This document shows positions 27,337 through 39,133 of a stretch of DNA of 64,000 bases, piece after piece. Under the pieces are notes generated by a model that did no database searches, was not told where the DNA came from, and worked only from the letters and a program-made list of their open reading frames with translations. Origin of the DNA: Pseudomonas sp. QS1027 (GTDB lineage: Bacteria; Pseudomonadota; Gammaproteobacteria; Pseudomonadales; Pseudomonadaceae). How positions within the stretch are numbered: position 1 is the stretch's first letter; every line of letters starts with the position of its first letter. Made by a program: the position numbers and the translations under genes. Location: contig NZ_PHSU01000009.1 of assembly GCF_002814235.1 (NCBI RefSeq), forward strand, positions 62,001 through 126,000, read 5' to 3'.

Positions 27337-29076
27337 TTACATACGCTCCAGGGTTTCCAGACCCAGCAATTCCAGGCCTTGCTTGAGGGTGCGACCGGTC
27401 AGCGCGGCGAGGCGCAGGCGGCTCTGTTTCTGTTCGGCGGTGTCGGCGGACAGGATCGGGCAGTTCTCGTAGAAGCTGGAGAACAGGCCGGCGACATCGT
27501 ACAGGTAGGTGCACAGCACGTGCGGCGTGCCTTTTTCGGCAACGCTGCCGAGGACTTCGCCGAACTGCGCCAGTCTGGCGGCCAGTTCATGCTCGTGGGG
27601 CGCTTCAAGGGCGATCTGCCCTTCAACCTGGCTGAAATCCGTGCCCAGTTTGCGGAACACGCCGGCCACGCGGGTGTAGGCGTACAGCAGGTACGGCGCG
27701 GTGTTGCCTTCGAAGTTGAGCATCAGCTCGAAGTTGAAGCTGTAGTCGCTGGTGCGATGCTTGGACAGGTCGGCGTACTTGACCGCGCCGATGCCCACCA
27801 CGCGTGCGATGGTGCGCAGTTCGTCTTCGGCCAGCTCCGGGTTCTTTTCCTTGACCAGCAGATAGGCGCGGTCCATGGCCTCGGTCAGCAGGTCGATCAG
27901 CTTCACGGTGCCGCCATCGCGGGTCTTGAAGGGACGGCCGTCGGCGCCGTTCATGGTGCCGAAGCCCATGTGCTCCATTTCCATCGGGTGGCCGACGAAG
28001 CCGGCCTTGCGCGCCACCGCGAACACCTGCTGGAAGTGCAGGGCCTGGCGTTGGTCGACGAAGTACAGTGCACGATCGGCTTTCAGCACGTTGCTGCGGT
28101 AGCGCACGGCGGCCAGGTCGGTGGTGGCGTACAGATAGCCACCATCGGCCTTGACGATGATCACCGGCAGCGGCTCGCCTTCGGCATTCTTGAACTCGTC
28201 GAGGAACACGCACTGGGCGCCGTTGCTCTCGACCAGCATGCCCTTGGCCCGGAGGTCGTTGACCACGTTGATCAGGTCGTCGTTATAGGCGCTTTCGCCC
28301 ATGACGTCGGCCATGGTCAGTTTGACGTTGAGCAGCTCGTAGGTGCTTTGGCAGTGGGACAGGGAGATATCGGTAAAGCTTCTCCAGGCCTTGATGCACG
28401 CCTCGTCGCCGGCTTGCAGGTCGACCACCAGCTTGCGCGCGCGGTCGGCGAACGCCGGGTCTTCGTCAAAGCGCTTCTTGGCCGCGCGGTAGAAGTCCTC
28501 CAGGTCCGACAGAGCGCTTTTGAGCATGTCGGGATTGTCTTCGAGCATGGCCATCAGCATGCCGAACTGGGTGCCCCAGTCGCCGACGTGGTTCTGCCGG
28601 ATCACGGTGTCGCCGAGGAACTCGAGGACGCGCGCCACGCCGTCGCCGATGATGGTCGAGCGCAGGTGGCCGACGTGCATTTCCTTGGCCAGGTTGGGGG
28701 CCGACAGGTCGACCACCACCCGCTGTGCCGGGCCGGCCTTGCGTACGCCGATGTGGGCGTCGGCGAGGGCGGCGTCCAGGCGCGCGGCCAGGGCCTGGGT
28801 GTTCTGGAAGAAGTTGATGAAGCCCGGGCCGGCGATCTCGGCCTTGCTCACGCTGTCGGCGGCGGGCAGGGCGGCGATGATCTTTTCCGCCAGGTCGCGG
28901 GGTTTGAGGCCGGCCGGCTTGGCCAGCATCATCGCGATATTGCTGGCGAAGTCGCCGTGGGTCTTGTCCCGGGTGTTTTCCACCTGAATCGCCGGCGTCA
29001 GCCCTTCAGGCAACACACCTTCGGTGACGAGTTGGGTGATGGCTTGTTGGATCAGCTGGCGAATGGTGTCTTTCAT
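27337..29076 (-). CDS. argS: Arginyl-tRNA synthetase
   Basis: A 579-residue class I synthetase charging tRNA-Arg. The N-terminal Add-1 domain is followed by the HIGH motif HVGHLRST (134-141) and the family region [21 protein letters not shown]; the KMSKS loop is degenerate, as usual in ArgRS. The C-terminal anticodon-binding domain ends in [15 protein letters not shown] 29076 (MKDTIRQ) is preferred to the in-frame ATG at 29097. Confidence 0.97.
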   Translation of the reverse strand: MKDTIRQLIQQAITQLVTEGVLPEGLTPAIQVENTRDKTHGDFASNIAMMLAKPAGLKPRDLAEKIIAALPAADSVSKAEIAGPGFINFFQNTQALAARLDAALADAHIGVRKAGPAQRVVVDLSAPNLAKEMHVGHLRSTIIGDGVARVLEFLGDTVIRQNHVGDWGTQFGMLMAMLEDNPDMLKSALSDLEDFYRAAKKRFDEDPAFADRARKLVVDLQAGDEACIKAWRSFTDISLSHCQSTYELLNVKLTMADVMGESAYNDDLINVVNDLRAKGMLVESNGAQCVFLDEFKNAEGEPLPVIIVKADGGYLYATTDLAAVRYRSNVLKADRALYFVDQRQALHFQQVFAVARKAGFVGHPMEMEHMGFGTMNGADGRPFKTRDGGTVKLIDLLTEAMDRAYLLVKEKNPELAEDELRTIARVVGIGAVKYADLSKHRTSDYSFNFELMLNFEGNTAPYLLYAYTRVAGVFRKLGTDFSQVEGQIALEAPHEHELAARLAQFGEVLGSVAEKGTPHVLCTYLYDVAGLFSSFYENCPILSADTAEQKQSRLRLAALTGRTLKQGLELLGLETLERM

Positions 29077-29198
29077 GGTCTTCTCTTTCGACCGCATGCG
29101 CGGCGGCGCTTCGATGCGCAGGTGGAAAAACTGGGCATTATCCGTTGCCGGGGCGAGCTTGCCAACCGCTTATGGACTTGTGGTGCCTGGGTGGGCCT

Positions 29199-29290
29199 CT
29201 TCGCGAGCAAGCTCTGCTCCTACAGTTTCGTGTCGTCCACAGTATTTGCGTACGACTCGGTCCTGTAGGAGCAGGGCTTGCCCGCGAAGG
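29199..29290. repeat. REP/BIME pair between argS and priA
   Basis: CTTCGCGAGCAAGCTCTGCT (from 29199, to 29225) and the opposite-facing CTGTAGGAGCAGGGCTTGCC (from 29263, ending GCGAAGG at 29290) are near-complementary arms about 37 nt apart. They match the 24.4-kb element except for two changes in the first arm. Confidence 0.8.
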
Positions 29291-29301
29291 CGTCCGTCGG
29301 C

Positions 29302-31521
29302 TCAATACAAATCTACGGGATCGACATCCAACGACCAGCGCACCTGCCGCCCACTGGGCATCTGCTCCAACACCAGCAACCAACTGCTCAACAGTCGGTG
29401 CAACGAGGCCCGGCCATTGGCCTGCAACAACAACTGCGCACGATAACGCCCGGCCCGGCGCTCCATCGGTGCCGGAACCGGCCCCAGCAGCTCGATACCG
29501 CCCAGGTTCATCTCGGCCAGCAAACGCTCGGCCTCGCTGCAGGCTTCATCGAGAAAACTTTCGGCCTGCCCCGGCTTGTGGGCCTCGGCCCGCAACAGGG
29601 CCAGATGCGCAAAGGGCGGCAAGCCTGCCGCCCGGCGTTCGCTCAAGGCCTGCTCGGCAAAGGCGAAATAACCCTGCTCGGTCAGCTGAATCAACAGCGG
29701 ATGGTCCGCCAGGTGCGTCTGGATAATCACCTTGCCCGGCTCTTCCGCCCGCCCGGCCCGGCCCGCGACCTGGACGATCAACTGGGCCATGCGCTCGCTG
29801 GCGCGAAAATCACCGGAGAACAGGCCGCCGTCGGCATCGAGGATCGACACCAGGGTCACCCGGGGAAAGTGATGGCCTTTGGCAAGCATCTGCGTGCCCA
29901 CCAGGATGCACGGCTGGCCTTTCTGGATGGTGGCGAACAGCTGGTTCATCGCGTCCTTGCGCGAGGTGCTGTCGCGGTCGACCCGCAGCACCGGGTAATC
30001 GGGAAACAGGATGCCCAGGCGCTCTTCGGCGCGCTCGGTCCCGGCACCCACCGGGCGCAAGTCGACCTTGCCGCACTGCGGGCAGTTGCGTGGTACCCGT
30101 TCGACATAACCACAGTGATGGCAGCGCAGTTCGCCGGAGCGCTGGTGCACGGTCATGCGCGCATCGCAGCGCGAGCATTCGGACATCCAGCCGCAGTCGT
30201 GGCACAACAGCGTCGGCGCGAAGCCGCGGCGGTTGAGAAACACCAGCACCTGCTGGCCGGCGGCGAGGGTCTGGCCGATGGCCTGTTGCATCGGTCCGGA
30301 AATGCCGCTGTCCAGTGGCCGGCTTTTCACATCCAGGCGCAGGAAGCGCGGCTGCTTGGCGCCGCCGGCGCGCTCGGTCAGGCGCAACAGGCCATAACGC
30401 CCGGTGTAGGCGTTGTGCAGGCTTTCCAGGGATGGCGTGGCCGAGCCCAGCACAATCGGGATATTTTCCTGGCGGGCGCGCACCAGCGCCAGGTCGCGGG
30501 CGTGATAACGCAGGCCTTCCTGCTGTTTATAGGAGCCGTCGTGCTCTTCGTCGATGATGATCAACCCGGGGTTTTTCATCGGGGTGAACAGCGCCGAACG
30601 GGTGCCGATAATGATGTCGGCTTCGCCGTCGCGGGCGGCAAGCCAGGCGTCCAGGCGCTCGCGGTCGTTCACCGCCGAGTGCAGCAGGGCGATACGGGCA
30701 TTGAAGCGTTGCTCGAAACGCGCCAGGGTCTGCGGCCCCAGGTTGATCTCCGGGATCAGCACCAGCGCCTGCTTGCCGGCTTCCAGGGTTTCGCGGATCA
30801 GTTGCAGATAGACTTCGGTCTTGCCGCTGCCGGTGACCCCGGCCAGCAGGAACGCATGAAAACTGTCGAACCCGGCGCGGATCGCTTCGCAGGCGGCGCG
30901 TTGTTCGCTGTTGAGCGGCAGTTCCGGTTGCGCCAGCCAGTGTTCGTGGCGCGCGCCGGGGGCATGGCGACGAACTTCCACCTGCACCAGGTCCTTGGCC
31001 AGCAGCAGGTCGAGGCTGTCCTTGCTCAGCATCAGTTTGCTCAGCAGTTGATGGGCCACGCCGTGGGGATGCTGCGCCAGGGTCGCCAGGGCCTCGCGTT
31101 GGCGCGGGGCACGGGCGATACGCGGATCGTCGAGGCGGGCGCCGGGAACCATCGACCAGAAGCGGTCCTGGCGCGCCTCGGCCGGCTCGCCCTGGCGCAG
31201 CAGCACCGGCAGCGCCCAGCTCAGGGTGTCGCCGAGGCTGTGCTGATAATACTGGGCGGTCCACAGGCACAGCTTGAACAGCGCCGGCGGCAGCGGCGTG
31301 GTGGCGTCGAGCAGGGCCGTGGCGCGCCTGAGCTTTTCCGCCGGGACCTCGCTGTGCTCGGCGATTTCCACCAGGATGCCGATCATCTCCCGGCGGCCGA
31401 ACGGCACCCGCAGGCGCATGCCGGGCTGCAACGCGCTACGCGGCACGCCCTCCGGCGCCCGGTAGTCGAACAGGCGGCGCAGTGGCGAGGGCAGGGCAAG
31501 GCGCAGGATGGCGTCGGGCAC
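29302..31521 (-). CDS. priA: Primosomal protein N' (replication restart helicase)
   Basis: A 739-residue superfamily 2 3'-5' helicase that reloads the replisome at repaired forks. An N-terminal 3'-DNA-binding domain precedes Walker A GVTGSGKT (228-235) and DEEH (324-327). Eight zinc-ligand cysteines lie at 440, 443, 449, 452, 467, 470, 480 and 483, and the motif-VI region is QVAGRAGRAEEPG. Length is typical. It is divergent from rpmE and followed by a REP pair. Confidence 0.98.
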   Translation of the reverse strand: MPDAILRLALPSPLRRLFDYRAPEGVPRSALQPGMRLRVPFGRREMIGILVEIAEHSEVPAEKLRRATALLDATTPLPPALFKLCLWTAQYYQHSLGDTLSWALPVLLRQGEPAEARQDRFWSMVPGARLDDPRIARAPRQREALATLAQHPHGVAHQLLSKLMLSKDSLDLLLAKDLVQVEVRRHAPGARHEHWLAQPELPLNSEQRAACEAIRAGFDSFHAFLLAGVTGSGKTEVYLQLIRETLEAGKQALVLIPEINLGPQTLARFEQRFNARIALLHSAVNDRERLDAWLAARDGEADIIIGTRSALFTPMKNPGLIIIDEEHDGSYKQQEGLRYHARDLALVRARQENIPIVLGSATPSLESLHNAYTGRYGLLRLTERAGGAKQPRFLRLDVKSRPLDSGISGPMQQAIGQTLAAGQQVLVFLNRRGFAPTLLCHDCGWMSECSRCDARMTVHQRSGELRCHHCGYVERVPRNCPQCGKVDLRPVGAGTERAEERLGILFPDYPVLRVDRDSTSRKDAMNQLFATIQKGQPCILVGTQMLAKGHHFPRVTLVSILDADGGLFSGDFRASERMAQLIVQVAGRAGRAEEPGKVIIQTHLADHPLLIQLTEQGYFAFAEQALSERRAAGLPPFAHLALLRAEAHKPGQAESFLDEACSEAERLLAEMNLGGIELLGPVPAPMERRAGRYRAQLLLQANGRASLHRLLSSWLLVLEQMPSGRQVRWSLDVDPVDLY

Positions 31522-31609
31522 GCGGTTCTCTCTGGGAGGGGTTCATGGAGGGCGCGAGCCTAGCAGACGGCTCGGGCAGTGTCTTCCCGACGGAGGGTGT
31601 GCTGGCCAC

Positions 31610-31637
31610 TTGCGTCGGGCAAAAGGTCTGGTATGAT
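31610..31637 (+). promoter_or_regulatory. Sigma-70 promoter of rpmE
   Basis: TTGCGT (31610-31615), a 16-nt spacer and TATGAT (31632-31637) preceded by GG. The start point would be near 31645, just before the structured leader and 60-65 nt upstream of the rpmE ATG. Confidence 0.65.
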
Positions 31638-31651
31638 CGCCGGCTAAATTA

Positions 31652-31688
31652 CGTGCGGTGTTCAACAATCGTGTTGAGCGGCGGCACG
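31652..31688 (+). promoter_or_regulatory. Structured 5' leader of rpmE (candidate L31 ribosomal leader)
   Basis: An outer stem CGTGC (31652-31656)/GCACG (31684-31688) encloses a perfect inner stem TCAACA-ATCG-TGTTGA (31662-31677). The structure ends about 10 nt before the GAGGAAG ribosome-binding site. Autogenous control of L31 through its mRNA leader is described in gammaproteobacteria; assignment of this leader to that class is inference. Confidence 0.5.
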
Positions 31689-31707
31689 CCAGCCTGAGGA
31701 AGTCCCC

Positions 31708-31929
31708 ATGAAAGCCGATATCCATCCAGCATACGTAGACATCGACGTTACCTGCAGCTGCGGTAACAAGTTCGTGACCCGTTCGACCCATGGCAAAGCA
31801 CTGCCAATCGACGTGTGCAACGAATGCCACCCGTTCTACACCGGTAAGCAGAAGACCCTGGACACCGGCGGCCGCGTACAGAAGTTCGCCGACCGTTTCG
31901 GCATGTTCGGCGCTGTCAAAAAGGCCTGA
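31708..31929 (+). CDS. rpmE: 50S ribosomal protein L31
   Basis: A 73-residue protein of the large subunit that bridges to the 30S. It is the zinc-binding (C+) form: CSC (Cys16, Cys18) and CNEC (Cys37, Cys40). GAGGAAG lies 5-6 nt upstream of the ATG. Zinc-starvation paralogues without these cysteines exist in many pseudomonads; this is the primary copy. maeB follows directly, without the nuclease gene I recall between them in P. aeruginosa. Confidence 0.98.
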   Translation: MKADIHPAYVDIDVTCSCGNKFVTRSTHGKALPIDVCNECHPFYTGKQKTLDTGGRVQKFADRFGMFGAVKKA

Positions 31930-31940
31930 GGCTGATCGTT

Positions 31941-32003
31941 CCGGGAAAAACCGCTGGTTTTTCCCGGTCGATAAAAAAGGCGTCCCCCGTGGACGCCTTT
32001 TTT
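31941..32003 (+). terminator. Tandem hairpins and terminator after rpmE
   Basis: The first hairpin, CCGGGAAAAACC (31941-31952)/GGTTTTTCCCGG (31956-31967), is perfect but has no clear U-tail. The second, GGCGTCC (31979-31985)/GGACGCC (31991-31997), is flanked by AAAAAA and TTTTTT, a standard bidirectional rho-independent terminator. Confidence 0.9.
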
Positions 32004-32217
32004 GTGGGCGCGATTTGTATCAGCGATCCCTGCATAAAAAATTGTAGACATTTTTATTGTTGATTGTGCACAGTCTGCGCCTTGTGTTTCGCGGCTCTTG
32101 GGCCAAAGTCGTAGGGACAAGCGCTTGACACCTGTGACTGGTCAGTCTTGTGAGGACTTGGCGACACGCGTATCCTCGGCGGTCCGTCAGTCCCACAGTA
32201 AAAAGCGGAATGCCCAC

Positions 32218-33486
<1,269 letters not shown>

Positions 33487-33504
33487 GTCGTTGTAGCGTC
33501 AAAC

Positions 33505-33539
33505 AAAAAGCCCCGGCTCGAATGAGTCGGGGCTTTTTT
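33505..33539. terminator. Bidirectional terminator between maeB and ponA
   Basis: AAAAAGCCCCG (33505-33515) pairs with CGGGGCTTTTT (to 33538), with an inner CTC/GAG and a GAAT loop. The A- and T-runs on both sides allow it to end both converging transcripts. Confidence 0.9.
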
Positions 33540-33588
33540 GTGGCTGCCGTTTGGGCGGTACAGGTCAGTCAGGCTGGACGCGGTCCCC

Positions 33589-33672
33589 TGTAGGAGCCTG
33601 GCTTGCCAGCGATGGCGTCCGCATGAGCAGCACAAGGCTCAAGGGGCTCATCGCTGGCAAGCCAGCTCCTAC
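33589..33672. repeat. REP/BIME pair downstream of maeB
   Basis: The GTAGGAGC...GGCTTGCCAGCGATG arm (from about 33590 to 33614) and the complementary arm ending GCTCCTAC at 33672 differ by one extra C in the first arm. It sits between the shared terminator and the end of ponA. Confidence 0.8.
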
Positions 33673-33703
33673 AAAGGGGCGGCGGTTTGGCCGCCCCGCC
33701 CGA

Positions 33704-36139
33704 TCAGAACAGATCGATCGGCGCCGCCTCGTCCGCCGGCAGCGGGCTGCCCGGGGCGCTGCCGCCATTGCCGATTTCATTGACCGACGGCGGCGTATCT
33801 TCGCTCTTGAACAGTTCGAAGTAGGCGTTCGGCGTGCCCGGTGTCGCCGCGCGGCCGCTGATCGGATCCACCCGCAGGCTGAGGATGCCTTCCGGCTCCG
33901 CCTGGGTGTGCAACGGCTTGCCCTTGAGGGCTGCGCCCATGTAGTCCATCCAGATCGGCAACGCCACAGTGCCACCGAACTCGCGACGACCCAGGCTTTC
34001 TGGCTGGTCGAAACCGGTCCAGACGGTGGTGATGTAGTCGGCGTTGTAGCCGGTGAACCAGGCATCCTTGGAGTCGTTGGTGGTACCGGTCTTGCCCGCC
34101 AGGTCGCCACGGCCCAGGGCCAGGGCGCGACGCCCGGTACCCAGCTTGATCACGTCCTCGAGCATGCTGTTGAGGATAAAGGTGGTCCGTCCGTCGATGA
34201 TTCGCTCGGCCACCGCTGGCGCCTGGGCGGCCGGAGCCGGGGTGTCATTGGTGCTGTTGACGGTGAACGACGGCTGGCTCGGTGCCGCGATGCCGCTGCT
34301 GGCCGCCGCGCCGGTCGGCACGCTCGGTGGGTTGGCGACGAACAGGGTTTCGCCATTGCGGCTTTCGATCTTGTCGATCAGGTACGGGGTGATCTTGTAG
34401 CCGCCATTGGCAAAGGTGCTCCAGCCGGTGGCAATTTCCATCGGCGTCAGGGTCGCGGTACCCAGGGCCAGGGACAGGTTGCGCGGCAGATCCTGCTTGT
34501 TGAAGCCGAACTTGGCGATGTAGTCGATGGTCTTGTCGACGCCCAGGCTTTGCAGCAGGCGAATCGAGACCAGGTTACGCGACTTGTACAGCGCCTCGCG
34601 CAAGCGGATCGGGCCGAGGAAGGTGTTGGTGTCGTTTTTCGGCCGCCAGACCTTGTCCAGGTACTCGTCGACGAACACGATCGGCGCATCGTTCACCAGG
34701 CTCGCCGGGGTGTAGCCGTTGTCCAGCGCGGAGCTGTAGATGAACGGCTTGAAGCTCGAGCCCGGTTGGCGCTTGGCCTGGGTGGCGCGGTTGTAGTTGC
34801 TCTGCTCGAAGGCGAAACCGCCGACCAGGGCACGGATCGCGCCGTTTTGCGGGTCAAGGGAGACCAGTGCGCCCTGGGCCACCGGTACCTGGCTGAACTT
34901 CAGGCTGTTGTCGGCCTGGCGCTGGACGCGGATCAGGTCGCCGACCTGGGCTACGTCAGACGGTTGCTTGGGGGCGGCGCCGAGGCTGTTGGTATTGAGG
35001 TACGGACGGGCCCATTTCATGCTGTCCCAGTTGACGATTTCCGGGCCGTTGCGGGTCAGGACGTGCAGGCTGGTCTTGTCCACCTGGGTAACGATGGCCG
35101 GATCCAGGCCGCTGATGGTGCGCTGTTTGCCCAGCTCGGCGATCCAGGCATCGCGGGTCTTGCCCGGCAGGCGCGACTCCGGCCCACGGTAGCCGTGGCG
35201 CTGGTCGTAGGCGATCAGGCCTTCTTCGATCGAGTGGTTGGCCAGCTCCTGCAGGTTGCTCGGCACGGTGGTGGTGACGCGGAAGCCTTCGGTGTAGGCT
35301 TCGCTGCCATAGCGACCGACCATTTCCGCACGGGCCATCTCGGCGATGTACGGCGCGTTCACTTCCGGCGTCGGCACGTGATAGCTGGCGTTGATCGGCT
35401 CGACGATGGCGGCCTGGTAGGCGGCCTCGTCGATCTTGCCCAATTTGTACATGCGGCCGAGGATCCAGTCGCGACGCTCTTTGGCGCGCACCGGGTTGGC
35501 CAGCGGGTTGAACCGCGACGGCGCCTTCGGCAGGCCGGCGATCATGGCCATCTGGGCGAGGGTGATGTCGCGGATCGACTTGCCGTAATAAACCTGAGAC
35601 GCCGCTTCGATACCGTAGGCACGGTTGCCCAGGTAGATCTTGTTCACGTACAGCTCGAGGATCTCGTCCTTGGTCAGCTGGCGTTCGATTTGCAGGGCGA
35701 GAAGAATTTCGTTGGTCTTGCGCGAGAAGCTACGCTCGCTGGAGAGGAAGAAGTTCTTCGCCACCTGCATGGTGATGGTGCTGCCGCCGGACTGGATGTG
35801 CCCGCTCTTGACCAATTGGGTCGCGGCGCGCATCAGGCTGCTCGGGTCGACGCCATAGTGGTTGGCGAAGTTGTCGTCCTCGGCACTCAGCAGGGCATTG
35901 ATGAAATTCGGCGGAATGTCTGCGAATTTGAGGGGCGAACGGCGCATCTCGCCGAATTCGGCGATCAGCTTGCCATCGCTGGTGTAGACCCTGAGCGGAA
36001 TCTGCAATTGTATGCTGCGCAAAGTCTCGACGGACGGCAGGCCCGGACTAAGATAAAGAAAAGCGCCGCTCAGGACGAGCAGCAGCCCGCAGAACACGGC
36101 GACGAAAGACCACCCGAAAAACTTCAGCAGACGAATCAA
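33704..36139 (-). CDS. ponA: Penicillin-binding protein 1A (class A bifunctional PBP)
   Basis: An 811-residue inner-membrane enzyme that polymerises lipid II and cross-links peptidoglycan. One membrane helix lies near residues 8-30. The GT51 transglycosylase has catalytic Glu87 in SAEDDNFANHYGVD and GGSTITMQVAKN. An OB-like insertion follows, then the transpeptidase with Ser461 in SSFK, SRN (520-522) and KTG (683-685). The Pro/Ala-rich stretch at 602-645 before KTG is typical of pseudomonad PBP1A. It is divergent from pilM, as in P. aeruginosa. Confidence 0.97.
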   Translation of the reverse strand: MIRLLKFFGWSFVAVFCGLLLVLSGAFLYLSPGLPSVETLRSIQLQIPLRVYTSDGKLIAEFGEMRRSPLKFADIPPNFINALLSAEDDNFANHYGVDPSSLMRAATQLVKSGHIQSGGSTITMQVAKNFFLSSERSFSRKTNEILLALQIERQLTKDEILELYVNKIYLGNRAYGIEAASQVYYGKSIRDITLAQMAMIAGLPKAPSRFNPLANPVRAKERRDWILGRMYKLGKIDEAAYQAAIVEPINASYHVPTPEVNAPYIAEMARAEMVGRYGSEAYTEGFRVTTTVPSNLQELANHSIEEGLIAYDQRHGYRGPESRLPGKTRDAWIAELGKQRTISGLDPAIVTQVDKTSLHVLTRNGPEIVNWDSMKWARPYLNTNSLGAAPKQPSDVAQVGDLIRVQRQADNSLKFSQVPVAQGALVSLDPQNGAIRALVGGFAFEQSNYNRATQAKRQPGSSFKPFIYSSALDNGYTPASLVNDAPIVFVDEYLDKVWRPKNDTNTFLGPIRLREALYKSRNLVSIRLLQSLGVDKTIDYIAKFGFNKQDLPRNLSLALGTATLTPMEIATGWSTFANGGYKITPYLIDKIESRNGETLFVANPPSVPTGAAASSGIAAPSQPSFTVNSTNDTPAPAAQAPAVAERIIDGRTTFILNSMLEDVIKLGTGRRALALGRGDLAGKTGTTNDSKDAWFTGYNADYITTVWTGFDQPESLGRREFGGTVALPIWMDYMGAALKGKPLHTQAEPEGILSLRVDPISGRAATPGTPNAYFELFKSEDTPPSVNEIGNGGSAPGSPLPADEAAPIDLF

Positions 36140-36230
36140 GGCTTGTGGATTTCCAGATAAAAGAATGGGTTAGGCGTCAGGCTAAATTCGCAGCAAGCGC
36201 TGGTTCGGCGATTCGGAAAAAACGCTGGGC

Positions 36231-36260
36231 ATTATAAGCATTTTTGGACGTGAGCGTCAT
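36231..36260 (-). promoter_or_regulatory. Sigma-70 promoter of ponA
   Basis: On the minus strand ATGACG (36260-36255), an 18-nt spacer and a perfect TATAAT (36236-36231), about 90 nt before the ponA ATG. The -35 box abuts the -35 of the divergent pilM promoter. Confidence 0.65.
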
Positions 36261-36289
36261 TTGCGCTTATGTCAAGACTGCTATTAAAT
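36261..36289 (+). promoter_or_regulatory. Sigma-70 promoter of the pilMNOPQ operon
   Basis: TTGCGC (36261-36266), a 17-nt spacer and TTAAAT (36284-36289), 52 nt before the GTG of pilM. It starts at the base next to the ponA -35 box, so both promoters share one compact control region. Confidence 0.6.
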
Positions 36290-36314
36290 GCCCATCATCA
36301 TAAAGGGTCCGTAA

Positions 36315-37405
<1,091 letters not shown>

Positions 37406-37406
<1 letters not shown>

Positions 37407-37972
37407 TGGCGCGGATCAACCTTCTGCCCTGGCGCGAGCAACTGCGTGAAGAGCGCCGCAAGCGTTTCCTGACCGCCCTGGTCGGCGTCCTGGTGGCGGC
37501 GGTCGGCGTGGTGTTGCTGACCGACCAGTACTTCAGCGGTGCCGTTGATCGCCAGGTCGCGCGCAATGCCTACATGAACAAGGAAATCGCCCAGCTCGAC
37601 GGCCGGATCAAGCAGATCAGCGAGCTCAAGGCGCGTCGCCAGCAACTGATCGAGCGCATGAAAATCATCCAGGACCTGCAGGGCAACCGCTCCATCAGCG
37701 GACGGATCTTCGATCAACTGGTGCGGACCCTGCCGGACGGCGTGTACTTCACCGAAGTGAAGATGACTGACAAGACCATCGCGATCAGCGGCGCGGCCGA
37801 GTCCAACAACCGCGTGTCGGACCTGATGCGCAACCTCGAGGCCTCCGATTGGCTGACCGCGCCGACGCTGACCGAGGTCAAGGCGACCACCGCCGGCGCG
37901 GTGGACCAGGCCAACACCTTCCAGCTGAGCGTGCGCCAGACCCAGCCAAAATCCGAGGGGGCGGCCAAATGA
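37406..37972 (+). CDS. pilN: Type IV pilus assembly protein PilN
   Basis: A 188-residue bitopic protein. The cytoplasmic MARINLLPWREQLREERRKR is the conserved PilM-binding INLLPWR motif, a membrane helix spans about 22-42, and a coiled coil and ferredoxin-like periplasmic domain follow. It dimerises with PilO. ATGA overlap with pilO. Confidence 0.97.
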
Positions 37973-38598
37973 ATGTCTCCCTCTGGTTGGAAAACCTGCG
38001 CAAGGTCGATCTCGGCGACCTCGACATGCAGAACATCGGTTCCTGGCCGGCGGTGGTCAAGGTCGCAAGCGGCATACTGACCGCGATCCTGGTGCTGGCC
38101 CTGGGCTACAACTTCTACATCAAGGACCTCACCGATCAACTGGACCAGCAGCGCTTGACGGAAGTGACTCTCAAGGAGCAATTCGCCACCAAGGCCCACC
38201 TGGCCGCGAACCTTGAAGCCTATACCCGGCAGATGGAGGATATGGAAACCTCCTTCGGCACCCTGCTCAAGCAGTTGCCGAGCGACACCGAGGTGCCGGG
38301 GCTGCTGGAGGACATCACGCGCACGGGGCTGGGCAGCGGGCTGGAGTTCGAGGAGATCAAGCTCCTGCCGGAAGTCACGCAACAGTTCTATATCGAACTG
38401 CCGATCCAGATTACCGTGACCGGCGCCTATCACGACCTGGCCACCTTCGTCAGCGGCGTGGCGGCCCTGCCACGGATCGTGACCCTGCATGATTTCGAGA
38501 TCAAACCGGTGGCGGCATCACCGGCCGGCGGCACCAAATTGCGCATGAGCATCCTGGCCAAGACCTATCGCTACAACGACAAGGGGCTGCAGAAATGA
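37969..38598 (+). CDS. pilO: Type IV pilus assembly protein PilO
   Basis: A 209-residue bitopic protein, partner of PilN: short cytoplasmic tail (MNVSLWLENLRKVDLGDLD), membrane helix near 38-60, coiled coil, and a periplasmic ferredoxin-like domain. It starts at the ATG overlapping the pilN stop and its own stop overlaps pilP, so the complex is made by coupled translation. Confidence 0.96.
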   Translation: MNVSLWLENLRKVDLGDLDMQNIGSWPAVVKVASGILTAILVLALGYNFYIKDLTDQLDQQRLTEVTLKEQFATKAHLAANLEAYTRQMEDMETSFGTLLKQLPSDTEVPGLLEDITRTGLGSGLEFEEIKLLPEVTQQFYIELPIQITVTGAYHDLATFVSGVAALPRIVTLHDFEIKPVAASPAGGTKLRMSILAKTYRYNDKGLQK

Positions 38599-39122
38599 GC
38601 CGCTTGCATGGGATCTGCCTGACCCTGTTGGCGCTGATGCTGGCCGGCTGCGGCAATAGCAACGATTTCAGCGACCTCGATGCGTACATGAAGGAAGTGC
38701 GCGCGCGGCCGGCGGGCAATATCGAGCCGACGCCGAAATTTCGTGCCTTCGAGATGTTCACCTACAGTGCCGCTGCGCTGCGCAGCCCGTTCCAGCCGCC
38801 GATGAAGATCGATATGGTCAATCGCCAGAAAGGTTCCCACGAGGTCAAGCCTGATCCGAACAGGACCAAGCAATTCCTCGAGGGCTTCAACATCGAGCAG
38901 TTCGAAATGGTCGGCACCCTCTCCAATGCCAGCGGCACCTTTGCCCTGGTGCGTGGGGCCGGTGGTGTCCATCGATTGAAAGTGGGCGACTACCTGGGAC
39001 GCAATGATGGCCGTATCGTGGCTATCACCGATTCCCAGGTCGAGGTGATCGAGATCGTTCCGGACGGCGAAGGCGCCTGGCTGGAACGACCGCGCTCCAT
39101 CCCTTTGAAAGAGCACTCATAG
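38595..39122 (+). CDS. pilP: Type IV pilus lipoprotein PilP
   Basis: A 175-residue lipoprotein; the lipobox LAGC ends at Cys19. The extended N-terminus binds PilNO and the C-terminal beta domain (from about 85, QFEMVGTLSNASGTFALVRG) contacts the secretin PilQ N0 domain, so it bridges the periplasm. Equivalent to the HR domain of GspC in type II secretion. Confidence 0.96.
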   Translation: MSRLHGICLTLLALMLAGCGNSNDFSDLDAYMKEVRARPAGNIEPTPKFRAFEMFTYSAAALRSPFQPPMKIDMVNRQKGSHEVKPDPNRTKQFLEGFNIEQFEMVGTLSNASGTFALVRGAGGVHRLKVGDYLGRNDGRIVAITDSQVEVIEIVPDGEGAWLERPRSIPLKEHS

Positions 39123-39133
39123 TGGAATTCGAT

